This document shows, one piece after another, positions 34,457 through 43,667 of a DNA stretch of 64,000 nt; positions within the stretch are counted from its first letter, which is position 1; the number at the start of each line of letters is the position of its first letter. This DNA comes from Flavobacteriaceae bacterium UBA5534 (GTDB lineage Bacteria; Bacteroidota; Bacteroidia; Flavobacteriales; Flavobacteriaceae), in the NCBI GenBank assembly GCA_002426015.1, contig DINS01000017.1, forward strand, positions 64,230-128,229. The letters run 5' to 3'. A model generated the notes under the pieces. The model saw only the letters and a list, made by a program, of their open reading frames with translations, did no database searches and was not told where the DNA came from. The translations under genes were made by a program, and so were the position numbers.

Positions 34457-35350
34457 ATGTCTATTGAAGTTGAAAATCTATCAAAAGCTTATGGTGAGCA
34501 AAAAGCCCTAGACAACATTTCCTTTAAAGTCAACAAAGGTGAAATTGTTGGTTTCTTGGGTCCAAATGGCGCAGGAAAATCGACCATGATGAAAATTTTA
34601 ACAACGTATATTAATGCTTCTGAAGGCATGGCCAAAGTTAACGGTTGTGATGTAAGAAATGATATTATTAATGTACAAAGACAGGTTGGTTACTTGCCAG
34701 AACACAATCCATTGTACTTAGAAATGTACGTTAAAGAATACTTGAGCTTTAATGCTGGTGTTTACAAGGTAAATAAAAATAGAATAAATGACGTTATTGA
34801 GCTTACTGGATTAACACCAGAATCGCACAAAAAAATTGGTCAACTCTCTAAAGGCTACAGACAACGTGTAGGGCTTGCCAATGCTTTATTACATAATCCT
34901 GATGTGCTTATTTTAGACGAACCAACAACTGGCTTGGATCCAAACCAATTGGTCGATATCAGACATTTGATCAAAAGTTTAGGAAAAGAAAAGACTGTTT
35001 TTTTATCGACACATATCATGCAAGAAGTTGAAGCAATTTGCGATCGTGTCATTATCATTAATAAAGGTAAGATTGTTGCTGACAGAAAACTGAAAGACCT
35101 TAAAGCTGACCAAGCCCAAATTATTGAGGTAGAGTTTGATTATCGTGTTGAAGATGTGCTTTTAAACAAACTTAAGCATGTATCATCGGTTAACAATACA
35201 CATGATTTCACTTACGAACTTACGTTTTCCACAAAAGAAGATATGCGCTCTGCTGTATTTGATTTTGCACATGACAACGGATTGAAAATTCTTCAACTAA
35301 ATCAGAAAAACATGAATCTGGAAAGTTTGTTTAGGGAATTGACCTCTTGA
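34457..35350 (+). CDS. gldA: Gliding motility ABC transporter ATPase GldA
   Basis: The ATP-binding subunit that works with GldF and GldG in gliding. Walker A GPNGAGKST lies at residues 35-43, the signature LSKGYRQRVGLA near 130, and Walker B VLILDEPTTGLDP near 151. The C-terminal extension (about 220-297) is the usual one. gldF and gldG are not in this window. It converges on the head-GIN gene across 36 nt. Confidence 0.9.
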   Translation: MSIEVENLSKAYGEQKALDNISFKVNKGEIVGFLGPNGAGKSTMMKILTTYINASEGMAKVNGCDVRNDIINVQRQVGYLPEHNPLYLEMYVKEYLSFNAGVYKVNKNRINDVIELTGLTPESHKKIGQLSKGYRQRVGLANALLHNPDVLILDEPTTGLDPNQLVDIRHLIKSLGKEKTVFLSTHIMQEVEAICDRVIIINKGKIVADRKLKDLKADQAQIIEVEFDYRVEDVLLNKLKHVSSVNNTHDFTYELTFSTKEDMRSAVFDFAHDNGLKILQLNQKNMNLESLFRELTS

Positions 35351-35386
35351 TTGGATAGATGAGCAAGGGAAGAATACCTGAATTGT

Positions 35387-36136
35387 TTACTGAAAAATCA
35401 GTCGTCCAGTGTAAAATTCCTGAACGTTAACAATTGGTGGTTGATTTAAAGAGATGACATCTCCTGTACTTCTTATTTCTCCAATCAATGATACTTGCGG
35501 ATTAATAATCATATCATTACTGCTTCGTTGATAAACCTCAATATTTTGAGCTATTAAATTAGCTCCTTCAAAACGAGCATCACCAGAATAAAATCCAATA
35601 AACAAATCAGTAGTTGTGCCACTAATAAACATATTGGAGAGGTTATTGGTTATTGCCGAAAGCGAGTTGCAATTGACCTGTACATTAAAATCACCATCAG
35701 TATGATAGACGCCTTCGGCATTAAAATCTTCAGAAACCAATGTTAATGACGGATAGCTCAATACGCCATTACTTTTTATTGTCATTCCAGAACTATTGCG
35801 AATCTCAATAAGATTTGGTGTACTTACATATACTTTTGTAAGCCCATAATCTCTAGTTAAATTACAGCCATTTTCATTCTTAAGAATCAGTCGTCCATCT
35901 TCAACTGTGACTTTAATGTCATTCATTAAATATTCGCCTGTCTCAACTTTGACTTTTTGAGATGCCTCATCAGTAATTATTAATTCGATACGCTCAAACA
36001 CTGTTATTTTATCAAAAGCATCGACTTCAAACTCTTGCTGGATGCTATCACCAGCATTCTGAAAACAATCTGGTACCTTCTCGCCATTACAGGCAAGTAA
36101 CAGTACAAAGGATATTATGTAGGCAATTTTTTTCAT
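35387..36136 (-). CDS. Head-GIN domain (DUF2807) lipoprotein
   Basis: A 249-residue lipoprotein (lipobox LLAC, C16 or close by) with a beta-helix-like DUF2807 domain: FDKITVFERIELIITDEAS, VKVETGEYLMNDIKVTVEDG and repeated short strands. Such proteins are common in Bacteroidetes, and their role is not established. Its ATG overlaps the stop of the PagL-like gene (ATGA), so the two are co-translated. Confidence 0.88.
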   Translation of the reverse strand: MKKIAYIISFVLLLACNGEKVPDCFQNAGDSIQQEFEVDAFDKITVFERIELIITDEASQKVKVETGEYLMNDIKVTVEDGRLILKNENGCNLTRDYGLTKVYVSTPNLIEIRNSSGMTIKSNGVLSYPSLTLVSEDFNAEGVYHTDGDFNVQVNCNSLSAITNNLSNMFISGTTTDLFIGFYSGDARFEGANLIAQNIEVYQRSSNDMIINPQVSLIGEIRSTGDVISLNQPPIVNVQEFYTGRLIFQ

Positions 36137-37227
36137 AATCTTACTCCAACTCCAAATTCGACAGCTTCAGCTTTTGCTCCATGCGATTTTAATGTTATCG
36201 CTCCAAAAAATTGATCGCCAAAATAACGTTTTAACCCTATTCTATTATAAACACGCCCTTCAAAATCGTAAGGATAATACACATAATAACCCAATTGAGT
36301 TTCAAATGACATTTTATTGATAAACAGTTCATGACCAACAAAAACCCCAACTCGTTTCCAATCTTCATCACCTGTAACATTCAATTCTGGAAAAGCAACT
36401 GAATAAAAGTAAATCAATTCTTTTAAAAATTCAGAAAAGAAAATATCAGCTCCAACTTGTATAGCACTTTTTCGATTCAAACGCTTATCTGCATAGGCAG
36501 AAACAATATAAAATGGATATTGACCGGTATCAATGACATCACTTTCATTAATTCCACTTCTAAATGCCACATTATATTTAATCTTTTCAGTGAATTTTTT
36601 GTCTTCTGCTGATGGAATATAATCTGGTTGATCATCATAGTCCAACAAATAATTAGTACCAACATTAAATGCAAACGTATTGGTCGAGGTATTTGGTGCT
36701 CTAAAATTAGCGTTGGAATAATGAACGATTGACACACCAGCCTGAAGGCCAAAGCCCTTAAATAAATTCTCTTTTTTATAATTGAGCATCACATAAGTTG
36801 TACTCATCAAATCGGAACCATAGGCGTTGTTAAAATAATTATCCTCCTTATCATAAGGATTTGTTGTGTAAGCAATTCCTTGCCCTATACGAAACATTAA
36901 ATTTCTCTTTAAAAAATAGAAATTATAATGCGCATACAAGCTATGGTTTTCTCCAAGATGCTCATTTTTCATATTTTGATAAATGTAGGAAAATCCCCAA
37001 TCTGGATAGCTGTATCGACTTTCCCATTCCTTAAATCCGAACGTTTTTTTGTTGAAACTTAAGATCAACCCTGTTGGATGGTCAGTAATTAAATGAGAAA
37101 TGTCTGGATTGTGCTCAAGTATAGTTCCGTAAAAATAGTTAGTGTCTATAGTGAATAACTCTGGATCTTCTTGAGAATGTACAAGACCGCTCATTAAAAG
37201 AAAAAGGCATACAAAAAGTTGCTTCAT
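36133..37227 (-). CDS. PagL-like acyloxyacyl hydrolase / outer-membrane lipid A deacylase
   Basis: A 364-residue protein with a signal peptide ending near VHSQ (residue 19) and beta-barrel strands throughout, ending in a typical aromatic/charged strand (EFGVGVRL). The catalytic His-Ser pair of PagL can be seen as H169-Y-S171-N in IVHYSNANF. It would remove an acyl chain from lipid A at the outer membrane. It is larger than proteobacterial PagL, as usual in this phylum. Confidence 0.8.
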   Translation of the reverse strand: MKQLFVCLFLLMSGLVHSQEDPELFTIDTNYFYGTILEHNPDISHLITDHPTGLILSFNKKTFGFKEWESRYSYPDWGFSYIYQNMKNEHLGENHSLYAHYNFYFLKRNLMFRIGQGIAYTTNPYDKEDNYFNNAYGSDLMSTTYVMLNYKKENLFKGFGLQAGVSIVHYSNANFRAPNTSTNTFAFNVGTNYLLDYDDQPDYIPSAEDKKFTEKIKYNVAFRSGINESDVIDTGQYPFYIVSAYADKRLNRKSAIQVGADIFFSEFLKELIYFYSVAFPELNVTGDEDWKRVGVFVGHELFINKMSFETQLGYYVYYPYDFEGRVYNRIGLKRYFGDQFFGAITLKSHGAKAEAVEFGVGVRL

Positions 37228-37294
37228 TTAGTTAAGTTATGAAACAAAAATAACAGAATAATTAAGATACTCGCCAAGAAGCATGCCCATAATG

Positions 37295-38554
37295 CTATTT
37301 TAATTTTTGAAGTGCTTGCTGCAATAATTCGAAAATGACAGAGATGTCCTCTTTTTTTGCTGTACCAACAGATAATCTAAACCAATTAGAATCTGTTGAT
37401 GTCCCAAAAGCATAAAAAGGTACAATTGCCAATTTAGCTTCTTTAAGCAAATAACTTGTGACTTCTTGAATGGTATTTAATGTATTGCCAGCTGAAGTCG
37501 TTTTTCCAATTAAATCAAACTGTACTGTTAGATATAATGCTGCTTCTGGCTGAATGGCATTTACTGGAAATCCAGCATTTTTCAATCGTTCAAATCCATC
37601 ATAAAAAGCAACAAGCCTGTAATTTAACTCTTCTTTAATATGAGTAATATAGTTGGAAACAGCTTCCGTTTGATTCAAATAGTTAGCTGTTGCTACTTGC
37701 TCTGCCTTTGGTGCCCAAGCACCAATATGGCTTAACATCGCTTTCATTTTATCAATCACATGTAAAGGTCCAAAGGCCCAACCGACACGAACTCCCGTTG
37801 AAGCAAATGCCTTGGAAATGCCATCCACAAAAATGGTGTAATCTCTCATTTCTGGAACCAAACTTACAGGATTGTAATGTTCAATCGTTCCGTAAGTTAG
37901 TTGCCAATAAATTTGGTCGTATAAAACATATAAGGGTTTTAGGTTTTCAGAAGCTCTTCTTTTGTTCTCATCAACAACCAATTGTGATATTTCGAGCAGT
38001 GTGCTTTTATCAAAGGTCGTTCCGGTTGGGTTCAAAGGTGAACAAAGGGCTATCAAATTCACATCCTTAATATGAGGTTTGATGTCGGCAACAGTTGGCA
38101 TAAACTTATTTTCAGGCTTGGTCTCAACGATGACGCCTTTATTTCTAGATAAGTAGGTGTATGCATCATTATTCCAAGAAGGCACTGGATACAAAACCAC
38201 GTCGTCAATATCCAAAATGGTTTGGTAAATGGCGTAAATCAAAGGTCGAGCGCCTCCAGAAATCAATATTTCATTCGGCAAATACTCTAACTGAAGGTGT
38301 TTTGAAAGATATTTGGCAACTGCATTTCGCAACGGTTCCACACCATTTGCTGCAGGATAATTGGTTTGGTTGTCATTATAGGCATCAACAATTGCTTGCT
38401 TTAACTCATTTGGAATAGGAAAAATATTGGAATCAAAGTCACCAATGGTTTGATTGTAAATAGCCTCTCCTTGAGCTTTCAAAGCATTGACCTCACCTGC
38501 GATTTTGATAATTTCCGAACCTTTTAAACCTTCAGCTAATTGCGATGTTTTCAT
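37295..38554 (-). CDS. Class I/II pyridoxal-phosphate aminotransferase
   Basis: A 419-residue fold-type I aminotransferase. I start it at the ATG at 38554 (MKTSQLAEGLKGSEIIKIAG); the longer frame reaches back into the promoter, where the minus-strand TACATTTG is a good -7 box (38580-38587). The PLP lysine is in FVDGISKAFASTGVRVGWAFG and the cofactor loop in SPLNPTGTTFD. The substrate is not clear; aspartate-type is most likely. It is 77 nt downstream of metF and apparently independent. Confidence 0.87.
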   Translation of the reverse strand: MKTSQLAEGLKGSEIIKIAGEVNALKAQGEAIYNQTIGDFDSNIFPIPNELKQAIVDAYNDNQTNYPAANGVEPLRNAVAKYLSKHLQLEYLPNEILISGGARPLIYAIYQTILDIDDVVLYPVPSWNNDAYTYLSRNKGVIVETKPENKFMPTVADIKPHIKDVNLIALCSPLNPTGTTFDKSTLLEISQLVVDENKRRASENLKPLYVLYDQIYWQLTYGTIEHYNPVSLVPEMRDYTIFVDGISKAFASTGVRVGWAFGPLHVIDKMKAMLSHIGAWAPKAEQVATANYLNQTEAVSNYITHIKEELNYRLVAFYDGFERLKNAGFPVNAIQPEAALYLTVQFDLIGKTTSAGNTLNTIQEVTSYLLKEAKLAIVPFYAFGTSTDSNWFRLSVGTAKKEDISVIFELLQQALQKLK

Positions 38555-38630
38555 TATATATGACGTCTTAATTTTGCTGCAAATGTACGGTTTTATCACA
38601 TATTTTTAGACGATGAAAAGTGGTTTTTTG

Positions 38631-39587
38631 TTAAAAAACTTTAGAAGCAATTGTGCGGATATTTTCACTTTTTCCCATAGAATAATAATGTAGTACAGGA
38701 ATGCCAGCCTTTTGCAATTCTTTAGATTGGTTGACACACCATTCAATTCCAACTTGTGCAACTTCTGTGTTATCCTTGCATTTAATGATTTCTAGAATCA
38801 AGGCTTCAGGCAAATCGACATGAAACCGATGCGGAATCAAGTTCAATTGTTTTTTAGTAGCAATTGGCTTTAAGCCTGGAATAATTGGAACGGTTATCCC
38901 TTCACTTCGACATTTATCGACAAAATCGAAATATTTTTGATTATCAAAAAACATTTGGGTCACCACGTATTCCGCACCATTCTTAATTTTCTTTTTGAGA
39001 AAATGGATATCGCTGTCGAGACTAGGCGCTTCCATGTGCTTCTCAGGATAGGCTGCCACACCAATGCAAAAATTCGTTTTTGAGGAATTTTGAAGTTCTT
39101 CATCCAGATATTGTCCATCATTCAGCGCCTGAATCTGTTTCACCAATCCATTGGCATATTCATGACCTTCTTTTTCTGGTCTAAAGTAAGTTTCGTTTTT
39201 TACCGCATCACCACGTAATGCCATGACATTCTGGATTCCCAAGAAATCCAAGTCAATAAGGAAATTTTCCGTATCCTCTTTTGTAAAACCACCGCATAAA
39301 ATATGCGGAATGGCATCGACTTTATATTTATTTTGAATGGCGGCGCAAATCCCGACCGTTCCAGGACGTTTCTTGACCACCTGTTTTTTCAGAAGTCCAT
39401 TTTCCTGCTCCTTAAACACATATTCTTCACGATGATAGGTGACGTCAATAAATGGCGGTTTGAATTCCATCAAAGGGTCAATATTTTCAAATATTGAGTT
39501 GATATGTTGCCCTTTTAAAGGCGGTAAAATTTCAAACGAAAATTGGGTATTTCCGTTTGCTTTTTTAATATGTTCGGTTACTTTCAT
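38631..39587 (-). CDS. metF: Methylenetetrahydrofolate reductase
   Basis: Makes 5-methyl-THF, the methyl donor for MetH. I use the ATG at 39587, 2 nt after the metH stop (39590); a frame starting further upstream would overlap metH. The FAD/folate barrel shows FSFEILPPLKG, FIDVTYHREEY, NVMALRGDA and YVVTQMFFDN. About 318 residues. It belongs to the metH operon under the SAM-I riboswitch. Confidence 0.95.
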   Translation of the reverse strand: MKVTEHIKKANGNTQFSFEILPPLKGQHINSIFENIDPLMEFKPPFIDVTYHREEYVFKEQENGLLKKQVVKKRPGTVGICAAIQNKYKVDAIPHILCGGFTKEDTENFLIDLDFLGIQNVMALRGDAVKNETYFRPEKEGHEYANGLVKQIQALNDGQYLDEELQNSSKTNFCIGVAAYPEKHMEAPSLDSDIHFLKKKIKNGAEYVVTQMFFDNQKYFDFVDKCRSEGITVPIIPGLKPIATKKQLNLIPHRFHVDLPEALILEIIKCKDNTEVAQVGIEWCVNQSKELQKAGIPVLHYYSMGKSENIRTIASKVF

Positions 39588-39589
39588 GT

Positions 39590-42277
39590 TTATCCTGCTA
39601 AATTTGGATTCAACCATTTTCTGGCTTCTTCCTCGCTAATATTTCTTCTTTTGGTATAATCTTTTAATTGATCTTCTGCGATTTTTCCTAGTCCAAAATA
39701 CTTGGCTTCAGGATTGGCAAAGTAGTAACCACTGACGCTGGCTGCTGGCCACATTGCCAAGCTTTCAGTCAATTCTACTCCAATGTTTTCTTTGACATTC
39801 AATAACTTCCAAATGGTTGGCTTTTCCAAATGGTCAGGACATGCTGGATATCCTGGTGCTGGACGAATGCCTTTGTAATTTTCTTTGATTAAATCTTCGT
39901 TCGTCAGATTTTCATCTTGGGCATAACTCCAATGATTGGTTCGCACTTCTTTGTGTAAATATTCGGCAAAGGCCTCCGCCAAACGGTCTGCCAAGGCTTT
40001 TATCATGATGGAATTGTAATCATCATGCTTTTTCTCAAATTCTTCTGCCAATTCATCCGTTCCGAAACCTGCTGTGACACAAAATGCACCCATATAATCT
40101 TGTTTACCACTGTCTTTTGGCGCAATGAAATCTGCCAAGGCAATGTTGGGAACACCTTCTCGCTTTTTGGATTGTTGGCGGAGGGTTAGAAATGTTAATG
40201 AGTTCTCGACTGCGCTCGAACTGACAGACGTGTCAACTTCAATGTCATCATCGTTAATCGTATTGGCTGGGAACAGTCCGAAAATGCCTTTAGCCTTCAA
40301 CAATTTTTCATCAAAAATGCGCTTCAACAAAACTTTGGCATCAGCGAATAATTCTTTGGCTTGTTCGCCAACCACTTCATCCGAAAGGATTTTTGGATAA
40401 CTGCCGTGTAAATCCCAACTTCTGAAAAACGGACTCCAATCGATATAATCTTCCAATTTTTTCAAGTCTAAATCTTCAATGACTTGGATGCCCAATTCTT
40501 TTGGTTTGGTGATTTCTGACGTATTCCAATCGATTTTGAACTTATTTTCTCTGGATTCTTCTATGGAAATGTATTCTTTCTCCTTCGTACGCTTTAAAAA
40601 TTGGTCACGGAATTTATCATACTCTTCACGAATCTGTTCTTTATAAATCCGATTGTCTTTTTGCAGCAAATTTCCAACCACAGTTACAGCTCTTGACGCA
40701 TCATTGATATGAACAACGGCATGATTGTAATTTGGTGCAATTTTCACTACAGTGTGTGCTCTTGACGTGGTTGCTCCTCCGATAATCAATGGAATGTTTA
40801 GGTTTTTCTTTTCCATTTCTTTGGAAACATACACCATTTCATCCAATGAAGGTGTTATCAATCCGCTTAAACCGATGATGTCGACGTTTTCACGAATGGC
40901 TGTTTCAATGATTTTTTCGGGTGGGACCATGACGCCTAAATCGACAATTTCGTAGTTGTTGCAACCCAAAACGACGCTGACGATATTTTTTCCGATATCG
41001 TGGACATCACCTTTGACGGTTGCCATTAATATTTTTCCAGCGAATTCAACCTTGCCATCTTTTTCGGCTTCAATAAATGGTTGTAAGTACGCGACCGCTT
41101 TCTTCATCACACGAGCGGATTTCACCACTTGTGGCAAGAACATTTTTCCGCTTCCGAATAAATCTCCCACGACATTCATCCCTATCATTAAATGTCCTTC
41201 GATGACTTCAATTGGACGTTCGGATTCCAGTCTAGCTTGCTCAACATCCTCAATGATAAAAGCATCAATTCCTTTAACCAAAGCGTGTGTGATTCTATCT
41301 TGAAGTGGTTCATTTCGCCATTCCTGAACAGCAACGTTTTCATCTTTTTTGTTGTCTTTTACGGTTTCGGCGTAATCCAATAAGCGCTCCGTGGCATCAT
41401 CTCTTCTGTCAAACAACACATCTTCCACCAACTCCATCAATTCCTTGTTGACCTCATCGTACACTTCCAACATCGCCGGATTAACGATTCCCAAATTCAT
41501 TCCATGTTGAATGGCATGATATAAAAATGAGGCATGCATCGCTTCGCGAACGGTATCATTCCCTCTGAAAGAAAAGGACACGTTGCTTACGCCACCGGAA
41601 ACATTAGCGTAGGGTAAATTTTCTCGTATCCATTTGGTGGCTTTGAAGAAATCCAAGGCATTTTTGCGATGCTCTTCCATACCTGTCGCAACCGGAAAAA
41701 TATTGGGGTCGAAAATAATATCTTGTGGTGGGAATCCAACTTTGTCAACTAATATATCATAAGAACGTTTGCAAATTTCTATGCGACGTTCGTAAGTATC
41801 AGCCTGTCCATCTTCATCAAACGCCATGACGATGACTGCTGCACCATACCGTTTGACCAATTTGGCGTGATGAATAAAGGCTTCTTCACCTTCTTTTAAA
41901 CTGATGGAATTCACGACAGATTTCCCCTGTACAACTTTCAATCCAGCTTCGATGATTTCCCATTTAGAGCTATCAATCATTATGGGAATACGGGAAATAT
42001 CGGGTTCTGAAGCTATCAAATTCAAAAATGTGGTCATGGCATAAACGCCATCAAGCATTCCTTCATCCATGTTGACGTCAAGAATTTGAGCTCCACCATC
42101 CACTTGATGCCTCGCAACTTCGAGAGCTTCACTGTATTTTTCCTCTTTTATCAGTCTTAAAAACTTACGCGAACCTGTGACGTTGGTTCGTTCACCAACA
42201 TTGATGAAATTGCTTTCTGGAGTGACAACGAGTGGTTCGAGGCCTGATAATGTTAGATATTTGTTGTTTTTGTTCAT
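39590..42277 (-). CDS. metH: Methionine synthase, folate/cobalamin/activation subunit
   Basis: The C-terminal part of a split cobalamin-dependent methionine synthase. In order: a pterin (methyl-THF) domain from FINVGERTNVTGSRKF (about residue 24), the cobalamin cap, the B12-binding domain with DVHDIG (H426 ligand to cobalt), and the SAM-binding activation domain (about 580-895, ANTINDDDIEV, ADFIAPK, RPAPGYPACPDHLEK). Residues about 684-692 are encoded by a palindromic repeat (40201-40226) at a point where relatives have a short variable loop. The homocysteine half is the next gene upstream. Confidence 0.93.
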   Translation of the reverse strand: MNKNNKYLTLSGLEPLVVTPESNFINVGERTNVTGSRKFLRLIKEEKYSEALEVARHQVDGGAQILDVNMDEGMLDGVYAMTTFLNLIASEPDISRIPIMIDSSKWEIIEAGLKVVQGKSVVNSISLKEGEEAFIHHAKLVKRYGAAVIVMAFDEDGQADTYERRIEICKRSYDILVDKVGFPPQDIIFDPNIFPVATGMEEHRKNALDFFKATKWIRENLPYANVSGGVSNVSFSFRGNDTVREAMHASFLYHAIQHGMNLGIVNPAMLEVYDEVNKELMELVEDVLFDRRDDATERLLDYAETVKDNKKDENVAVQEWRNEPLQDRITHALVKGIDAFIIEDVEQARLESERPIEVIEGHLMIGMNVVGDLFGSGKMFLPQVVKSARVMKKAVAYLQPFIEAEKDGKVEFAGKILMATVKGDVHDIGKNIVSVVLGCNNYEIVDLGVMVPPEKIIETAIRENVDIIGLSGLITPSLDEMVYVSKEMEKKNLNIPLIIGGATTSRAHTVVKIAPNYNHAVVHINDASRAVTVVGNLLQKDNRIYKEQIREEYDKFRDQFLKRTKEKEYISIEESRENKFKIDWNTSEITKPKELGIQVIEDLDLKKLEDYIDWSPFFRSWDLHGSYPKILSDEVVGEQAKELFADAKVLLKRIFDEKLLKAKGIFGLFPANTINDDDIEVDTSVSSSAVENSLTFLTLRQQSKKREGVPNIALADFIAPKDSGKQDYMGAFCVTAGFGTDELAEEFEKKHDDYNSIMIKALADRLAEAFAEYLHKEVRTNHWSYAQDENLTNEDLIKENYKGIRPAPGYPACPDHLEKPTIWKLLNVKENIGVELTESLAMWPAASVSGYYFANPEAKYFGLGKIAEDQLKDYTKRRNISEEEARKWLNPNLAG
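40201..40226. repeat. TGACA-tailed palindrome inside the metH coding region
   Basis: AGTTCTCGA and TCGAACT arms plus TGACA, one base different over 26 nt from the copy at 5307 in the paa operon. On the coding strand it adds SVSSSAVEN in frame without a stop, in a surface-loop part of the activation domain. Confidence 0.72.
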
Positions 42278-42316
42278 TCTATAATTTCAGTTTCAGTCTA
42301 TAAGCTGCTAAATAAA

Positions 42317-42345
42317 ACCTTTCAGGTTTTGAAAACCTGAAAGGT
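42317..42345. repeat. Perfect 14-bp-arm palindrome between the two metH genes
   Basis: Two 14-bp arms beginning ACCTTTCAGG with a single central base, then CTGTCGG on the plus strand. It fills the 85-nt gap between the homocysteine-methyltransferase gene and the large metH gene. On the transcript strand it is followed by TTTTATTT, so weak termination is possible, but similar palindromes also recur as dispersed repeats in flavobacteria. Confidence 0.75.
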
Positions 42346-42362
42346 CTGTCGGCTTTTTTTAA

Positions 42363-43373
42363 TCATAAGATTCCTGCTTCCGCACGAATTTGGCGTGGTT
42401 TATAATTTCTAGCCACATCGGCAATTGCCTTGATGTGTTCTGGAGTTGTGCCACAACAACCGCCAATAATATTGATGAGTCCATCTTTTAGATAATCTTC
42501 CACCAATAACTGCATTTGTTTTGCGGATTGGTCATATTCACCAAAAGCATTTGGTAGTCCAGCGTTTGGATAGGCAGATGTATAAAATTCGGTTTCGTTG
42601 GACAAGCGTTGCAAATAAGGCTTTAATTGTTCAGCTCCAAGGGCGCAGTTGAACCCAACGCTTAATAAAGGCACATGTGAAATGGATGCCAAGAATGCTT
42701 CGACGGTTTGTCCTGAAAGTGTTCGTCCTGAAGCGTCCGTAATGGTTCCCGAAACCATTACAGGAATATCAATGTTGCGCTCTTCCTTCACTTCTTCAAT
42801 GGCGAATAAGCAGGCTTTTGCATTCAAGGTGTCAAAAATAGTTTCAACTAGAAGTACATCGACACCTCCATCAATCAAGGCTTCTACTTGTTGTTTGTAA
42901 GCGATTCGCAATTCATCAAAGGTGATGGCGCGATATTCTGGACGGTTGACGTCTGGTGACAAACTTGCGGTTTTATTGGTTGGACCAATGCTTCCTGCCA
43001 CAAAACGCGGTTGGTTTGGATTCGCTTTTGTGAATTCTTCGGCTACTTTTTTAGCGATTTTGGCCGATTCAAAATTGAGTTCGTAAACCAACTCTTCCAT
43101 GTTGTAATCAGCCATTCCGATGGTGGTACCAGAAAACGTATTGGTTTCGACGATATCTGCTCCTGCTTCGAAATATTTGGCATGCACTTCTGCAATGGCA
43201 TGTGGCTGTGTCAAGGACAATAAATCATTGTTCCCCTTTAATGATGAAGGATAATCCTTGAATCGCTCACCACGATAATCTTCTTCTGAAAAATTATAGC
43301 GTTGAAGCATTGTTCCCATAGCGCCATCGAGAACCAATATGCGATTTTGTATAGCTTGTTGTAATGTTGACAT
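42363..43373 (-). CDS. metH: Methionine synthase, homocysteine-binding subunit
   Basis: The N-terminal half of split MetH, a Zn-dependent homocysteine S-methyltransferase barrel of 336 residues. Zinc ligands are C243 (VGFNCALGAE) and C306-C307 (GGCCGTTPEH). LVLDGAMGTML and DIVETNTFSGTT are family blocks. It is the first gene behind the SAM-I riboswitch and is followed by the folate/cobalamin half. Confidence 0.93.
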   Translation of the reverse strand: MSTLQQAIQNRILVLDGAMGTMLQRYNFSEEDYRGERFKDYPSSLKGNNDLLSLTQPHAIAEVHAKYFEAGADIVETNTFSGTTIGMADYNMEELVYELNFESAKIAKKVAEEFTKANPNQPRFVAGSIGPTNKTASLSPDVNRPEYRAITFDELRIAYKQQVEALIDGGVDVLLVETIFDTLNAKACLFAIEEVKEERNIDIPVMVSGTITDASGRTLSGQTVEAFLASISHVPLLSVGFNCALGAEQLKPYLQRLSNETEFYTSAYPNAGLPNAFGEYDQSAKQMQLLVEDYLKDGLINIIGGCCGTTPEHIKAIADVARNYKPRQIRAEAGIL

Positions 43374-43424
43374 ATTATAAATATTATGAATATGTCACCA
43401 AGAAAGGGATGGAAATTTTCTTTG

Positions 43425-43532
43425 GTTATCTGTCCGATTAAAAAAATAATCAGTAGAATGTAGCACCTTCTCTATAAAATAAAGGGTTGCCAAGGCTTCA
43501 ATGGGTCTAATCCCTCCACCTTTCTTGATAAC
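43425..43532 (-). promoter_or_regulatory. SAM-I (S-box) riboswitch controlling metH-metF
   Basis: On the minus strand the sequence holds the S-box core in order: TTATCAAGAAAGGTGGAGGG, then TTAGACCC, then TTGAAGCCTTGGCAACC, then AGAAGGTGCTACATTCTAC. The P1 stem is formed by GTTATC (43527-43532) and GATAAC (43425-43430). It ends 51 nt before the metH start. Directly after P1 a hairpin with CCAAAGAAA and TTTCTTGG arms follows, without a T-run, so the switch may act through translation or a non-standard terminator. Confidence 0.93.
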
Positions 43533-43563
43533 ATTTCAGTACGTTTTTGAACTTTTACGAATA

Positions 43564-43596
43564 CAAATATTGCCTTATAAAAAATTAAAATCCAAA
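43564..43596 (-). promoter_or_regulatory. Promoter of the metH operon
   Basis: TTTG (43593-43596), 21 nt, then AATATTTG (43564-43571), one mismatch from TAnnTTTG. The predicted start lies about 25 nt upstream of the S-box P1 stem. Confidence 0.6.
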
Positions 43597-43622
43597 CTTT
43601 TTTGAATAAAAATTAAAAATAA

Positions 43623-43652
43623 TTTGTCATCCATTTTATTTTTTTACTTTTG
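43623..43652 (+). promoter_or_regulatory. Promoter of metK
   Basis: TTTG (43623-43626), 18 nt, then TACTTTTG (43645-43652), a perfect -7 box. Transcription should begin near 43658, about 10 nt before the SAM-II-like aptamer. Confidence 0.75.
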
Positions 43653-43667
43653 CCGAAAGAAAATTAA

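Noticed and set aside
39588..39617. Upstream start for metF
   Set aside because: It would overlap the metH coding end by 28 nt and adds residues unlike MetF; the ATG at 39587, 2 nt after the metH stop, fits better.
42278..42362. metH as a frameshifted or broken single gene
   Set aside because: Both halves have proper starts, stops and complete domains, and split MetH is known in this phylum.
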